The translations under genes were made by a program, and so were the position numbers. The notes under the pieces were generated by a model. The model did no database searches and had not been told where the DNA came from. It saw only the letters and a list, made by a program, of their open reading frames with translations. Of a stretch of DNA of 64,000 nucleotides, positions 26,365 through 37,073 are shown piece after piece. How positions within the stretch are numbered: the first letter of the stretch is position 1; each line of letters begins with the position of its first letter. The DNA comes from Legionella busanensis (GTDB lineage: Bacteria; Pseudomonadota; Gammaproteobacteria; Legionellales; Legionellaceae), in assembly GCF_900461525.1 (NCBI RefSeq), contig NZ_UGOD01000005.1, forward strand, positions 1-64,000. Reading direction: 5' to 3'.

Positions 26365-26868
26365 ATGAAATTAAAATATTTTCCAATTCTATTAATTATC
26401 CTTTGTACAAAATCTTTTGCTCTTCCATGGGATACAGAAACTAGAACCAATATTCCATTTAGATCAGAGAAGCCCTCAAAAATAACACAGCAGCAGATAG
26501 AGCGAATTTTTAATTTGTTAGAAAAGACTAACGCCAACCGTAAATTATTATCTAAAAATGTATTAAGCAACTTTTTTACAGATGATGTTGTTTATATAGT
26601 TAATGGGGTTACTGTTGCTACCGATATTGAAGGGCTTTCTAAAAGGTTGCAACGAGTTAGTTCTTTTTTAAAAAGCTATAGGATAAAGACACCTTTAATT
26701 TCGTTAGTTATTGCAAATAACCTTGCAAACATTACATACGAATTTACTGAGCAAAGAATTAATGGGCAGAAGTTTCATAATATAGCCTCAGTAGCGATAA
26801 CCTATAAAGATAATAAAATATCTAAGTGGGATGCAATTCTTGAGCATACTAATAATTCAAGAAACTAG
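26365..26868 (+). CDS. Exported NTF2/SnoaL-like small protein
   Basis: The 167-residue product begins MKLKYFPILLIILCTKSFA, a clear signal peptide with Ala at the cleavage site. The mature part (about 45-165) shows the alternating helix/strand pattern of SnoaL/NTF2-like domains (LSNFFTDDVVYIVNGV, LANITYEFTEQRINGQ, SVAITYKDNKISKWDAI). I do not know the ligand. The start is chosen by the signal peptide; a GTG at 26338 is in frame. Confidence 0.65.
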   Translation: MKLKYFPILLIILCTKSFALPWDTETRTNIPFRSEKPSKITQQQIERIFNLLEKTNANRKLLSKNVLSNFFTDDVVYIVNGVTVATDIEGLSKRLQRVSSFLKSYRIKTPLISLVIANNLANITYEFTEQRINGQKFHNIASVAITYKDNKISKWDAILEHTNNSRN

Positions 26869-26950
26869 CATTTAGGGTTCAAGGTGTGTATTTCCTAATT
26901 TCTTCGAGGCTAAACTTACATAATCAAGCCTCCTTTAATGGTTTATTTTA

Positions 26951-27694
26951 ATGATTTCAAACAGTCGCTTATTAAGTTTTATTTCTATTTTGTTTCTCTC
27001 TTTTTCTGTCTTTGGCGAGCCACTTAAAACCTTTACTCAGGCGAAAAAGCAAACACGAGTTCTATTTGCCCTTCAGCGAGAAACACTCTATTGCAAATGT
27101 AAGTTTGATGCTCGCCTTCAAGTTGATTTAAAAAGCTGTAACATGCAATCGGCGGCTAAATTAAAACGCGCACAGCGCGTGGAATGGGAACATATGATGC
27201 CAGCTGAAAATTTTGGCAATCACTTTGCTTGCTGGCGAGAACCCATTTGTATTAAGAAAAATGGGAAACGTTATAAAGGGAGAAAGTGTTGTGAAAAAAC
27301 AGACAAACAATTTAGGCAAGCAGAAGCGGAGCTTTATAATCTATGGCCTGCTGTAGGTTTAGTTAATCAGGCTCGCTCTAATTATCGCTATAGTATGTTA
27401 GAAAACCATACCCTCTTTTATGGCTGCCCTATTACCATCGATAAAGCATCTCGTCGTGTTGAACCTGCTGATTTTGCTAAAGGTATTGTAGCTCGAGCCA
27501 ATCTTTTTATGTCTGAAAAATATGGTATTCAATTAAGTGAAGCACAGCGAAATCTTTTTATCGCCTGGGATAAGCAATTTCCACCAGAGAAAAATGAAAA
27601 ATGGTGGGCAGCAGCTGTTGCTAAAATAGAAGGCTATACAAATCCTTATATTACTAACCATGAATTAAAAACAAATTGCTCTTTATCAAAATAA
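26951..27694 (+). CDS. endA: Secreted endonuclease I (EndA/Dns family)
   Basis: The 247-residue protein has a signal peptide ending near VFGEP, the YCKC segment, the catalytic motif RVEWEHMMPA (about 78-87), NLWPAVGLVNQARSNY, and several cysteines for disulfides. These are hallmarks of endonuclease I, a periplasmic or secreted nonspecific DNase. In Vibrio, Dns and the ICE-encoded relative IdeA lower natural transformation, so a plasmid copy could protect the host niche from incoming free DNA (inference). Start codon context is weak but the signal peptide fits. Confidence 0.9.
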   Translation: MISNSRLLSFISILFLSFSVFGEPLKTFTQAKKQTRVLFALQRETLYCKCKFDARLQVDLKSCNMQSAAKLKRAQRVEWEHMMPAENFGNHFACWREPICIKKNGKRYKGRKCCEKTDKQFRQAEAELYNLWPAVGLVNQARSNYRYSMLENHTLFYGCPITIDKASRRVEPADFAKGIVARANLFMSEKYGIQLSEAQRNLFIAWDKQFPPEKNEKWWAAAVAKIEGYTNPYITNHELKTNCSLSK

Positions 27695-27825
27695 ACTTTG
27701 TTATCCATCATATCCCAACGGAGCGTAACAACTTACAGACCAAGTGAAGCTTGAGTCGGGGTATGTGGGTAACAAACACATTTAATTATTGAAATGGTTT
27801 ATAAAATCAAAATAAATTATAGAAA

Positions 27826-28449
27826 TTATAAATAATCATCTAACGCCTGTCTCGCTAACCTCAGTTCAATCAGCTGCCCAAACCATCTTGCCTCATCTAA
27901 ATTAATTTTTAACAACAATACTTCGTCGGCTGTTTTATTAAATTTAATAAAATAATTACCCTGCTCTTTATAGATTTTATTAAGGATAAGACCATGCTTT
28001 TTCAAGTAGACTAAGCCATACGTTGCATCTTCAAGCGGTTTGTTTGGTGCAATAACAGCTAAGCTTTGATTAGGCCATGAGCTATGACAAAATTTTTGCC
28101 GAATAAAAAAAGAAAAACAATTTTCAGGATAGGTGCCAACTATAAGTTCATTGTCTAGAGCTTGCTTATAAAAGCAGAGTGTTTCTTGATTCCAGCTTAG
28201 AATGGGAAAATTCATAATGCTATCTATAGATTTATTATGGGATAGCTCTGTCTCTAATAACACGGGGACCGACACATTAAAAAAATCGGCTAATTTCTTC
28301 AGAAGCACGCTCCTTGGCTTTTTCGTTTTACCTGATAAAAGATGGTGCAAAGTGGGCTGAGGAATCTGCGTTTCCCTAGATAAGTTTAACGTGTTTAGAT
28401 TATGGTTAATCATTAACGTATTTAAGTTTTTAACTAATTTATTGCTCAT
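27826..28449 (-). CDS. XRE-family regulator with C-terminal S24-like domain
   Basis: The 207-residue protein has an N-terminal helix-turn-helix (about 14-62: LSRETQIPQPTLHHLLSGK) and a C-terminal domain with the layout of phage CI/S24 sensor domains. I see no convincing Ser-Lys protease dyad, so it is probably a non-cleaving regulator. It may control the neighbouring minus-strand genes or itself; no operator was identified. Confidence 0.75.
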   Translation of the reverse strand: MSNKLVKNLNTLMINHNLNTLNLSRETQIPQPTLHHLLSGKTKKPRSVLLKKLADFFNVSVPVLLETELSHNKSIDSIMNFPILSWNQETLCFYKQALDNELIVGTYPENCFSFFIRQKFCHSSWPNQSLAVIAPNKPLEDATYGLVYLKKHGLILNKIYKEQGNYFIKFNKTADEVLLLKINLDEARWFGQLIELRLARQALDDYL

Positions 28450-28533
28450 TAGAAAATTATTTTAAAATGAAGTTTAAATAATATTGTACCGCTTTGAGTA
28501 ACGATACCTCCTTTCCTAAGTGGCCAACTTAAA

Positions 28534-29040
28534 TTAATACGATTTTTCTAAGACAAAAATGGTATTAATTAATTGTCCTAAGCACTCTTCTCGCCGGCTT
28601 ACTATTTTAAAGTCCATTGCTTGCCAGAATTTAAGTGCATTTTCATTTTGCTTTTGCACCACACAGCGCATCTTTTGCGGTGCTAATATGCCTTCTAGCG
28701 CGTGAAAGAATTGAGCGCCTAAACCTTGATGCTGGTAACTAGGATGAATAAAGAAGTAACCGGTAGTCCAGGTGTTTTTCTCAGGATAGTTAGCAATTAA
28801 ATCAATCAAACCAACCAAATTATTTCTATCAAAAAATCCTAAGACAAACTTATCTTGATGAATATTTTTGGTTGGCGGACAAGCTTTTAGTAGTCCCAAG
28901 GCTGACCCTTTCTCACCTTCACACAATTGAAAAAAATCATCAAACAAGTTAAGAAAAGTTTGTATCTCTGGAAATGAATCTTTCGTTAGCTGTTTTACTT
29001 CAAATTGATTGACTTGAAAAGGAAATAAATTTTTAATCAA
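28534..29040 (-). CDS. GNAT N-acetyltransferase
   Basis: The 168-residue protein has a GNAT core: FVLGFFDRNNLVGLIDLI (beta4 region), TTGYFFIHPSYQHQGLGAQFF (about 93-113, with the QHQGLG acetyl-CoA loop) and CVVQKQNENALKFWQAMDF. The substrate is unknown. It starts 9 bp after the end of the upstream minus-strand gene and may share its transcript. Confidence 0.8.
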   Translation of the reverse strand: MIKNLFPFQVNQFEVKQLTKDSFPEIQTFLNLFDDFFQLCEGEKGSALGLLKACPPTKNIHQDKFVLGFFDRNNLVGLIDLIANYPEKNTWTTGYFFIHPSYQHQGLGAQFFHALEGILAPQKMRCVVQKQNENALKFWQAMDFKIVSRREECLGQLINTIFVLEKSY

Positions 29041-29049
29041 CCCTGTCTC

Positions 29050-29739
29050 CTACCAAAATCCAGGAATGGTTCCTTTGGGCGACTCTTTAAGAGTATGGTT
29101 ACATTCAGCTGGTTCTCCACAAGAACGCCCCTCATTTAAAGAAGCAACCCATTCAAAGCGGGCTTGCAAAGTAAGTCCTGTATAGTCTTGACGTAAATCA
29201 TCGGGAAAACTTGCCTCCACAGGCTCTAAACAATAACAAAGGGTTTCTTTAAATTCGCCAAAAGCTTGCGAGCCAAATAATTGTTTTCGTCCTAAGTGCA
29301 CCAGATAACGGTCTATACCTAGGGCCATTAATTGTTTTTGTGACGCATCACCTAATTCAACAGCACGTTTTGCCCATAGAAATGTTTGGTAATAATGGTC
29401 AGGAATATCGCCATGTTGAAATACGAGTGCTGCCGCTGCAAAATCTTGCGCTGATTGTAAACAACCTTCAGCAAAGATAGCACCTACACGTTGTCTTCGC
29501 TCTAAATCGTTTTTCAGTAGTTCAACAAACTCTTCTTCTGTTTTGCCTTCAAAATTTTCTCGCTCCTCTTGGTCTGAAACAACAATCGCTTGCAACTCTG
29601 CCGAACGCTCAGCCTGAATTTCAGGTTTATATAAACACGTATCCAGAGAAATATTTTTTGACTGAGCATCCAAAGCAAATGCGGTATGCGTGATATACAC
29701 GACAGTCGCGGCAAGTAAATTCCTTATAACAACGTGCAT
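29050..29739 (-). CDS. Exported protein of unknown function
   Basis: From the ATG at 29739 the product has 229 residues with a signal-like start (MHVVIRNLLAATVVYITHTAFA). The mature part is acidic and helical (about 45-165), with cysteines in the mature region (DTCLY, EGCLQ, TLCYCLEP, RSCGEPAEC). The helix pairs FAAAALVFQHG and WAKRAVELGDA look like Sel1/TPR-type repeats. I do not recognise the family. The open frame extends 58 codons upstream but overlaps the opposite umuD fragment there, so the later start is preferred. Confidence 0.65.
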   Translation of the reverse strand: MHVVIRNLLAATVVYITHTAFALDAQSKNISLDTCLYKPEIQAERSAELQAIVVSDQEERENFEGKTEEEFVELLKNDLERRQRVGAIFAEGCLQSAQDFAAAALVFQHGDIPDHYYQTFLWAKRAVELGDASQKQLMALGIDRYLVHLGRKQLFGSQAFGEFKETLCYCLEPVEASFPDDLRQDYTGLTLQARFEWVASLNEGRSCGEPAECNHTLKESPKGTIPGFW

Positions 29740-29888
29740 CCTAAAAACTCTTATGAAAGCCAAACCGGTGGCAATAAAAAGAGTAAATGATAAGGGTAAA
29801 CAAGATTGAAAGCGATACGCGTTGCACGTTGCCACATTTACAAGAAATGAACTTACGCCTACACTCAATAGACGGTCTATTTTAAAGA

Positions 29889-30156
29889 ATGGCGATGGAC
29901 GCCCTAATAACAATAAAAAAGAATAAAGAAGCGGTTACGAAAGCAACTATTATTGCTAAGTTTGATAACACGAGTACTAAATTAGCTCAACGTTTTCCGC
30001 TCTATGGTAGCAAAGTCGCTGCAGGATTTCCCTCGCCTGCTGATGATTATTTAGAGTTAACCCTCGATTTAAATGAGTACTTAATTAAACATCCAGCAGC
30101 CACCTTTATGGTAAGAGCCCAGGGCGATTCCATGCACGATGCAGGCATTCATAATT
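29889..30156 (+). pseudogene. umuD: umuD fragment truncated by transposon insertion
   Basis: The readable product carries the UmuD core: [46 protein letters not shown], including the catalytic serine segment (GDSM). The homology stops at the left inverted repeat of the Tn3-type element. The frame then runs 21 codons into the transposon to a stop at 30219-30221. The lysine of the Ser-Lys dyad and the C-terminal half are lost, and no continuation is seen beyond the right end of the transposon. Confidence 0.85.
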
Positions 30157-30194
30157 GGGGTATTGACCCCATTCGTGTCAAAATTTACGGTTTG
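30157..30194 (+). repeat. Left 38-bp terminal inverted repeat of the Tn3-type transposon
   Basis: It starts GGGGTATTGACCCC and continues ATTCGTGTCAAAATTTACGG, ending TTTG. It matches the reverse complement of 37544-37581 at 35 of 38 positions; the three differences lie at positions 7, 8 and 10. Confidence 0.92.
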
Positions 30195-30198
30195 TCGC

Positions 30199-33135
30199 TT
30201 AAATTTGCTCTGAAACCGTAAATTCTCCCACGTCCTCTATTTCCGGTTGAACAATAGTAGTATTCGTAAAATAGGTTCCCATTGTAATCAAATGTTTGTG
30301 CAGTAAAAGTGATATATGAGTTAATGTATTATCATTTATAACTTCGCCGTTGGTCTTAAGCTGGGCAATAATTTTTGTCATCTTCACTGTGTTCCAATAC
30401 AATACAGCGTTCGATACTAGACTTAAGCAACTTGCTTTATTCATGATTTCTTCGTAGTCACCAACTTGAAATTTTCCTTGGTTTGCAAAGAAGATGCAGC
30501 GTGCTAATTGATGGCGATGTTCCCCTTTGTTTAATTGACGCTGTACTTTGTCTCTTAGGTCACTATCGGAGATGTATTGTAAAATATATTCTGTTTTAAG
30601 TATGCGACCTAATTGTGTAAATGCTTTTGATAGCTTGTCATAGGGTGAACCTTTCGATAACCGCCTAATAATTTCATGAGCGGGGCTTAACTTCTTTTTC
30701 AAAGAGGCTGCCACTCGTACCATTTGGTCAAACTGCTCTATCACTGGCTCAATAGAAGCAGTTTTAGTTAGCAGTGCATCTAATTCACCATAAGCAATTT
30801 CTTTATCAATACGATAAAGTTGCTGAGATTTTAAATCTTTAATTCTTGGCATAAATCGAATCCCAAGCAAATAACATAGTGCAAACACGTGCTCAGTGAA
30901 GCCTTCTGTATCTGTAGTATGTTCTTTAATGGCAAGAATTGTGTTGTTGCCTAACAAACCATCAATGACATAAAGCGATTCGCGTGGTGCGCATGAAATA
31001 GCTTGCGTATTAAGTACTGATAGTTGATTTGACGTATGCGTGTAGATACCAATCATTTTATCGTAGTAGCCCGCGTATCTTGGATAGTATGACGAAAGTA
31101 GACTACTTGCAGTAATAATAAATCGTTGCCCATCTGATGATGACATTTTGCCATCGCCGTAGTTTTGGCTTAAATCTAACTGAGTATGTTGATTTACCAA
31201 TTCTGCATTAGCAGCTTTAATCGTTTCTTCCCGAATGCAGGTATCGGTCACATGGCGCATCATTTTTGCGGTGATATCGGATATGCAATTCTCCATGGTT
31301 GCAAGGCCAATATTAGTTGCTTGTGCCAGAATGCTAGCAATCAAGGTTTTATAAAAATTCTCTGGTCTCCCTTTTTGTCCATGAATTGGCGTAAAATGTT
31401 TAGTAAAGCCCGTTAGGTGATCAACTTCAATTAATAGTTGCTCTATTTTTATCTTCGGCATGTATGAATTGATCAGTGCTTGTAATCGCTCTGCATCATC
31501 GGGAATATCAATTTTGTCTTTTCTTTTTAGAAATAGATTGCCGTTTTTAATGTTAGCAAAATCATCGCCCTTAAAGCGGTTGGCAGCAACCATAGCTGAG
31601 CGATGAAAGTTTTCAACAATTTTGCCCACTGCAAGCTTTACATCTTGTGTAATCTCTAGCGCTTGATAACTATTTTCTTTTTCTTGCTGCCACTCATAAT
31701 CTTGATAGATTAAATTCCAGAAAGAGGCATATTTGTTACTATGCTCGACGTATAAATCACCTGATCGAAAACCATCTTTAATAGCAACTGCAAGTCCCAT
31801 TTCCCAAAGACTGCGTTTGATTTCTCCATTTTTATCTCGCATGGCAATGGTTAACTGCCCATCCATAAACCTGGTGTCCATGTCACTGGGTATCTTAGTC
31901 ATTTCTTGCTTATCGAGCTTGCGGACCAGCTCAATTGATTGCTGTAATGAAGGGCTACCTTTTTCAAAAAGAAAGGGCAATTGAATAAAATCAGCAAAAT
32001 AACGACGCATACTACTATAACGGTTTTGAAGGAGCTTAGCATAACCAAAACGGCTCAACACCTGGTATTCGTGCATATCGTTTCTAGCCCGCTGTAGGTC
32101 GGACTTTTGGGTTGAACGCGAATAAAGATCGCTAACTAATAAGTTGTAATCATCTTCTTGAACTAAAATAAAGTCAATAAAACGCTCGATCTTATCAATA
32201 GCTCGTTCATTTTTATGCTTATAAAGCTTCAAATTTTTAAGATGTGTGTTTCGGCATTCACGGCATACATTGGAAATGTATTGATCGTGTAATTGAATAA
32301 GGTAATCCATCAAGACTTTTTTTGACTCTGCCAAAAATAATACCATCAATGCATAACGCTTTGGTGGTTTAAAGCGTCTTATCTTGTAAGCATCATAATG
32401 CTTGGCAAGTTGATAAAGGTGTTTAACAAGATCCTGCTCTATGATGCTCATATCGACTATCGACAAATCTATTTTTTCAAGCTTTTGATAGCGTTGGAAA
32501 TAGTCTTGCAGCACTGAAATACTACTGGAGCCTGGATATTCCTTAAATTTTTGGAACCACGTAATATCTTCATTAGGAATAATCTCAAGTGTCTCGTCAA
32601 TCGCATGGATTAATGCTTCAGATAGCTGCTGATAAATTTGAGTAAATACTTTCTCTTGATGCTGTGAGCAAAAAGAATTGATTTCTCGCCTTAAATAATA
32701 CAGCGTTGGCAAAACAACCTTATTAGCAATTAAAAAAGCTTCGGCCTCTGAGACTAGATTTTCTGGAATCAGCATCCCAGTCTGCATTTTTTGTTTTAAC
32801 CAGTCGTAAAAGATGGCTTTGCTATCATTGAAAGGTTTGAAATTTAAATGGGAAAAAATTGATTTCTTGTAGTCAGTTCTCGTGGCATCGAGCCTGGGCA
32901 AATCGACCGTGCCCACGATATCTAAATTTAACAATTTACAAGCATGTCCAATAATACGCGTATCAAGCGTGTTAGGGTTATCCAGTAATTGACCAAATAA
33001 TCTCAAGGCACAAACTTGCAGAAAACCCCATAATTGATACTGTTTCTTGAATTTTTTAATGAAAATCGAATCAGCTGCGCTTAAAGACCAATCGCGAATA
33101 ATTTCATCTTCAGAAAGATTTGGCTGTCGTCTCAC
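30199..33135 (-). CDS. tnpA: TnpA, Tn3-family transposase (intact copy)
   Basis: The 978-residue product starts [13 protein letters not shown] and is the full Tn3-type length. The DDE catalytic core lies in the C-terminal half ([40 protein letters not shown]), ending with the conserved [23 protein letters not shown] block (about 915-938). It stops just inside the left terminal repeat. It is the only copy in the element that keeps the C-terminal block, so mobility depends on it. Confidence 0.93.
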   Translation of the reverse strand: MRRQPNLSEDEIIRDWSLSAADSIFIKKFKKQYQLWGFLQVCALRLFGQLLDNPNTLDTRIIGHACKLLNLDIVGTVDLPRLDATRTDYKKSIFSHLNFKPFNDSKAIFYDWLKQKMQTGMLIPENLVSEAEAFLIANKVVLPTLYYLRREINSFCSQHQEKVFTQIYQQLSEALIHAIDETLEIIPNEDITWFQKFKEYPGSSSISVLQDYFQRYQKLEKIDLSIVDMSIIEQDLVKHLYQLAKHYDAYKIRRFKPPKRYALMVLFLAESKKVLMDYLIQLHDQYISNVCRECRNTHLKNLKLYKHKNERAIDKIERFIDFILVQEDDYNLLVSDLYSRSTQKSDLQRARNDMHEYQVLSRFGYAKLLQNRYSSMRRYFADFIQLPFLFEKGSPSLQQSIELVRKLDKQEMTKIPSDMDTRFMDGQLTIAMRDKNGEIKRSLWEMGLAVAIKDGFRSGDLYVEHSNKYASFWNLIYQDYEWQQEKENSYQALEITQDVKLAVGKIVENFHRSAMVAANRFKGDDFANIKNGNLFLKRKDKIDIPDDAERLQALINSYMPKIKIEQLLIEVDHLTGFTKHFTPIHGQKGRPENFYKTLIASILAQATNIGLATMENCISDITAKMMRHVTDTCIREETIKAANAELVNQHTQLDLSQNYGDGKMSSSDGQRFIITASSLLSSYYPRYAGYYDKMIGIYTHTSNQLSVLNTQAISCAPRESLYVIDGLLGNNTILAIKEHTTDTEGFTEHVFALCYLLGIRFMPRIKDLKSQQLYRIDKEIAYGELDALLTKTASIEPVIEQFDQMVRVAASLKKKLSPAHEIIRRLSKGSPYDKLSKAFTQLGRILKTEYILQYISDSDLRDKVQRQLNKGEHRHQLARCIFFANQGKFQVGDYEEIMNKASCLSLVSNAVLYWNTVKMTKIIAQLKTNGEVINDNTLTHISLLLHKHLITMGTYFTNTTIVQPEIEDVGEFTVSEQI

Positions 33136-33142
33136 TAATAAA

Positions 33143-33717
33143 TTAGCCTTGTTTTCTTAAGTATTGGTATAAGGTTTCCCGACTAATACCTAAATCGCAT
33201 GCAATATGGCTTTTCTTATCACCATTGGCAACGCGAATTTTAATTTCGTCAATTTGTTCTTTTGAAAGCGCTGCTTTACGTCCTTTGTAGGCACCCCGTT
33301 TTTTTAGCAAGAGCAATGCCTTCCATTTGGCGCTCTTTAATGAGCGAGCGCTCAAATTCAGCAAAGGCGCCCATAACAGATAACAGTAACGTTGACATGG
33401 GTGAGTCTTCACCCGTAAAAGTTAACCCCTCTTTCAAAAACTCAATTTTAATTTGTTGGGAAGTCAAATGAGTCACGAGCCTTCGCAAGTCATCTAAATT
33501 ACGTGCGAGTCTATCCATACTGTGAACAATAATAACATCACCATCACGAGCATAATCAAGCAAGGCTTCAAGTTGAGGACGGGCCGTATTTTTTTCCAGA
33601 GGCTTTATCAATAAATTTTTTATGTACGCTTATACCTTCAAGTTGCCTTTCTGGATTTTGATCAAAACTGCTGACTCGAATATAACCTATTTTCTTTCCT
33701 GACATTATTTTATCCAT
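33143..33717 (-). pseudogene. tnpR: tnpR resolvase copy 1, disrupted by two frameshifts
   Basis: This is the same gene as 36352-36924 with one extra T in each of two T-runs (about 33300 and 33590). The shifts break the N-terminal catalytic domain after KTAR... and the C-terminal half. The gene would start at the ATG at 33717, whose T also begins the stop codon of the upstream truncated tnpA. Both lesions are +1 in homopolymers, so real mutation and sequencing error are both possible. Confidence 0.85.
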
Positions 33718-36344
33718 TAAAATACAAAAGTGTCAGGTTGAAGTTTAAGATGTACTTTGTCTCTTAGGTCACTATCGGAGATGTATTGTAAAATATATTC
33801 TGTTTTAAGTATGCGACCTAATTGTGTAAATGCTTTTGATAGCTTGTCATAGGGTGAACCTTTCGATAACCGCCTAATAATTTCATGAGCGGGGCTTAAC
33901 TTCTTTTTCAAAGAGGCTGCCACTCGTACCATTTGGTCAAACTGCTCTATCACTGGCTCAATAGAAGCAGTTTTAGTTAGCAGTGCATCTAATTCACCAT
34001 AAGCAATTTCTTTATCAATACGATAAAGTTGCTGAGATTTTAAATCTTTAATTCTTGGCATAAATCGAATCCCAAGCAAATAACATAGTGCAAACACGTG
34101 CTCAGTGAAGCCTTCTGTATCTGTAGTATGTTCTTTAATGGCAAGAATTGTGTTGTTGCCTAACAAACCATCAATGACATAAAGCGATTCGCGTGGTGCG
34201 CATGAAATAGCTTGCGTATTAAGTACTGATAGTTGATTTGACGTATGCGTGTAGATACCAATCATTTTATCGTAGTAGCCCGCGTATCTTGGATAGTATG
34301 ACGAAAGTAGACTACTTGCAGTAATAATAAATCGTTGCCCATCTGATGATGACATTTTGCCATCGCCGTAGTTTTGGCTTAAATCTAACTGAGTATGTTG
34401 ATTTACCAATTCTGCATTAGCAGCTTTAATCGTTTCTTCCCGAATGCAGGTATCGGTCACATGGCGCATCATTTTTGCGGTGATATCGGATATGCAATTC
34501 TCCATGGTTGCAAGGCCAATATTAGTTGCTTGTGCCAGAATGCTAGCAATCAAGGTTTTATAAAAATTCTCTGGTCTCCCTTTTTGTCCATGAATTGGCG
34601 TAAAATGTTTAGTAAAGCCCGTTAGGTGATCAACTTCAATTAATAGTTGCTCTATTTTTATCTTCGGCATGTATGAATTGATCAGTGCTTGTAATCGCTC
34701 TGCATCATCGGGAATATCAATTTTGTCTTTTCTTTTTAGAAATAGATTGCCGTTTTTAATGTTAGCAAAATCATCGCCCTTAAAGCGGTTGGCAGCAACC
34801 ATAGCTGAGCGATGAAAGTTTTCAACAATTTTGCCCACTGCAAGCTTTACATCTTGTGTAATCTCTAGCGCTTGATAACTATTTTCTTTTTCTTGCTGCC
34901 ACTCATAATCTTGATAGATTAAATTCCAGAAAGAGGCATATTTGTTACTATGCTCGACGTATAAATCACCTGATCGAAAACCATCTTTAATAGCAACTGC
35001 AAGTCCCATTTCCCAAAGACTGCGTTTGATTTCTCCATTTTTATCTCGCATGGCAATGGTTAACTGCCCATCCATAAACCTGGTGTCCATGTCACTGGGT
35101 ATCTTAGTCATTTCTTGCTTATCGAGCTTGCGGACCAGCTCAATTGATTGCTGTAATGAAGGGCTACCTTTTTCAAAAAGAAAGGGCAATTGAATAAAAT
35201 CAGCAAAATAACGACGCATACTACTATAACGGTTTTGAAGGAGCTTAGCATAACCAAAACGGCTCAACACCTGGTATTCGTGCATATCGTTTCTAGCCCG
35301 CTGTAGGTCGGACTTTTGGGTTGAACGCGAATAAAGATCGCTAACTAATAAGTTGTAATCATCTTCTTGAACTAAAATAAAGTCAATAAAACGCTCGATC
35401 TTATCAATAGCTCGTTCATTTTTATGCTTATAAAGCTTCAAATTTTTAAGATGTGTGTTTCGGCATTCACGGCATACATTGGAAATGTATTGATCGTGTA
35501 ATTGAATAAGGTAATCCATCAAGACTTTTTTTGACTCTGCCAAAAATAATACCATCAATGCATAACGCTTTGGTGGTTTAAAGCGTCTTATCTTGTAAGC
35601 ATCATAATGCTTGGCAAGTTGATAAAGGTGTTTAACAAGATCCTGCTCTATGATGCTCATATCGACTATCGACAAATCTATTTTTTCAAGCTTTTGATAG
35701 CGTTGGAAATAGTCTTGCAGCACTGAAATACTACTGGAGCCTGGATATTCCTTAAATTTTTGGAACCACGTAATATCTTCATTAGGAATAATCTCAAGTG
35801 TCTCGTCAATCGCATGGATTAATGCTTCAGATAGCTGCTGATAAATTTGAGTAAATACTTTCTCTTGATGCTGTGAGCAAAAAGAATTGATTTCTCGCCT
35901 TAAATAATACAGCGTTGGCAAAACAACCTTATTAGCAATTAAAAAAGCTTCGGCCTCTGAGACTAGATTTTCTGGAATCAGCATCCCAGTCTGCATTTTT
36001 TGTTTTAACCAGTCGTAAAAGATGGCTTTGCTATCATTGAAAGGTTTGAAATTTAAATGGGAAAAAATTGATTTCTTGTAGTCAGTTCTCGTGGCATCGA
36101 GCCTGGGCAAATCGACCGTGCCCACGATATCTAAATTTAACAATTTACAAGCATGTCCAATAATACGCGTATCAAGCGTGTTAGGGTTATCCAGTAATTG
36201 ACCAAATAATCTCAAGGCACAAACTTGCAGAAAACCCCATAATTGATACTGTTTCTTGAATTTTTTAATGAAAATCGAATCAGCTGCGCTTAAAGACCAA
36301 TCGCGAATAATTTCATCTTCAGAAAGATTTGGCTGTCGTCTCAC
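33717..36344 (-). pseudogene. tnpA: tnpA copy 2, 3'-truncated by the tandem-duplication junction
   Basis: The first 863 residues are identical to the intact TnpA. After LRDKV the frame enters the region upstream of tnpR copy 1 and adds about 12 unrelated residues (HLKLQPDTFVF) before a stop. About 115 C-terminal residues are lost, including the conserved YEE..NKAS..YWNT block, which probably contains the third catalytic acid. It is expected to be inactive, or at most to interfere with the intact protein. Confidence 0.88.
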
Positions 36345-36351
36345 TAATAAA

Positions 36352-36924
36352 TTAGCCTTGTTTTCTTAAGTATTGGTATAAGGTTTCCCGACTAATACCT
36401 AAATCGCATGCAATATGGCTTTTCTTATCACCATTGGCAACGCGAATTTTAATTTCGTCAATTTGTTCTTTTGAAAGCGCTGCTTTACGTCCTTTGTAGG
36501 CACCCCGTTTTTTAGCAAGAGCAATGCCTTCCATTTGGCGCTCTTTAATGAGCGAGCGCTCAAATTCAGCAAAGGCGCCCATAACAGATAACAGTAACGT
36601 TGACATGGGTGAGTCTTCACCCGTAAAAGTTAACCCCTCTTTCAAAAACTCAATTTTAATTTGTTGGGAAGTCAAATGAGTCACGAGCCTTCGCAAGTCA
36701 TCTAAATTACGTGCGAGTCTATCCATACTGTGAACAATAATAACATCACCATCACGAGCATAATCAAGCAAGGCTTCAAGTTGAGGACGGGCCGTATTTT
36801 TTCCAGAGGCTTTATCAATAAATTTTTTATGTACGCTTATACCTTCAAGTTGCCTTTCTGGATTTTGATCAAAACTGCTGACTCGAATATAACCTATTTT
36901 CTTTCCTGACATTATTTTATCCAT
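36352..36924 (-). CDS. tnpR: TnpR, serine resolvase of the Tn3-type transposon (intact copy)
   Basis: The 190-residue product has the serine recombinase catalytic domain: IGYIRVSSFDQNPERQLEG (catalytic Ser in the RVSS segment), HSMDRLARN, FTGEDSPMSTLLLSVMGAFAEFER, and a C-terminal helix-turn-helix (about 145-188, HIACDLGISRETLYQYL). It resolves cointegrates at res. The start could be 36924 or the second Met at 36912. It ends 7 bp before the tnpA copy 2 start. Confidence 0.93.
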   Translation of the reverse strand: MDKIMSGKKIGYIRVSSFDQNPERQLEGISVHKKFIDKASGKNTARPQLEALLDYARDGDVIIVHSMDRLARNLDDLRRLVTHLTSQQIKIEFLKEGLTFTGEDSPMSTLLLSVMGAFAEFERSLIKERQMEGIALAKKRGAYKGRKAALSKEQIDEIKIRVANGDKKSHIACDLGISRETLYQYLRKQG

Positions 36925-37060
36925 TAAAATACAAAAGTGTCAGGTTGAAGTTTAAGAGGTTAATATGGATGTGTCAATTAAATTAATTATTAACCCTAAA
37001 TTGACATATAAAGCTATTTATATCTGACGTCAGTTTAGAGTACACTTCAAGATGACAGCA
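36925..37060. promoter_or_regulatory. res/regulatory region upstream of intact tnpR
   Basis: Between tnpR and the passenger gene there is the inverted repeat TGTCAATT (36972-36979) / AATTGACA (36999-37006), a 35-bp unit of the size of a res subsite, plus a TGTCAGG near 36938 and the palindrome TGACGTCA near 37025. Copy 1 of the duplication keeps only the first part of this region (to 33750). Confidence 0.55.
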
Positions 37061-37073
37061 AAGAGAGATGAGT

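Larger units (their letters stand above)
30542..36957. repeat. Direct tandem duplication of about 3.2 kb
   Basis: Segment 30542-33750 (3209 bp) is repeated at 33751-36957 (3207 bp). As far as I can compare, the only differences are two extra T residues in copy 1, in the T-runs near 33300 and 33590. The junction at 33750/33751 joins the region upstream of tnpR to an internal point of tnpA with essentially no shared sequence. The unit covers most of tnpA and all of tnpR. Confidence 0.9.

Noticed and set aside
31186-31416. Plus-strand open frames inside tnpA, repeated at 34395-34625
   Set aside because: They recur only because tnpA is duplicated; both are antisense shadows of the transposase.
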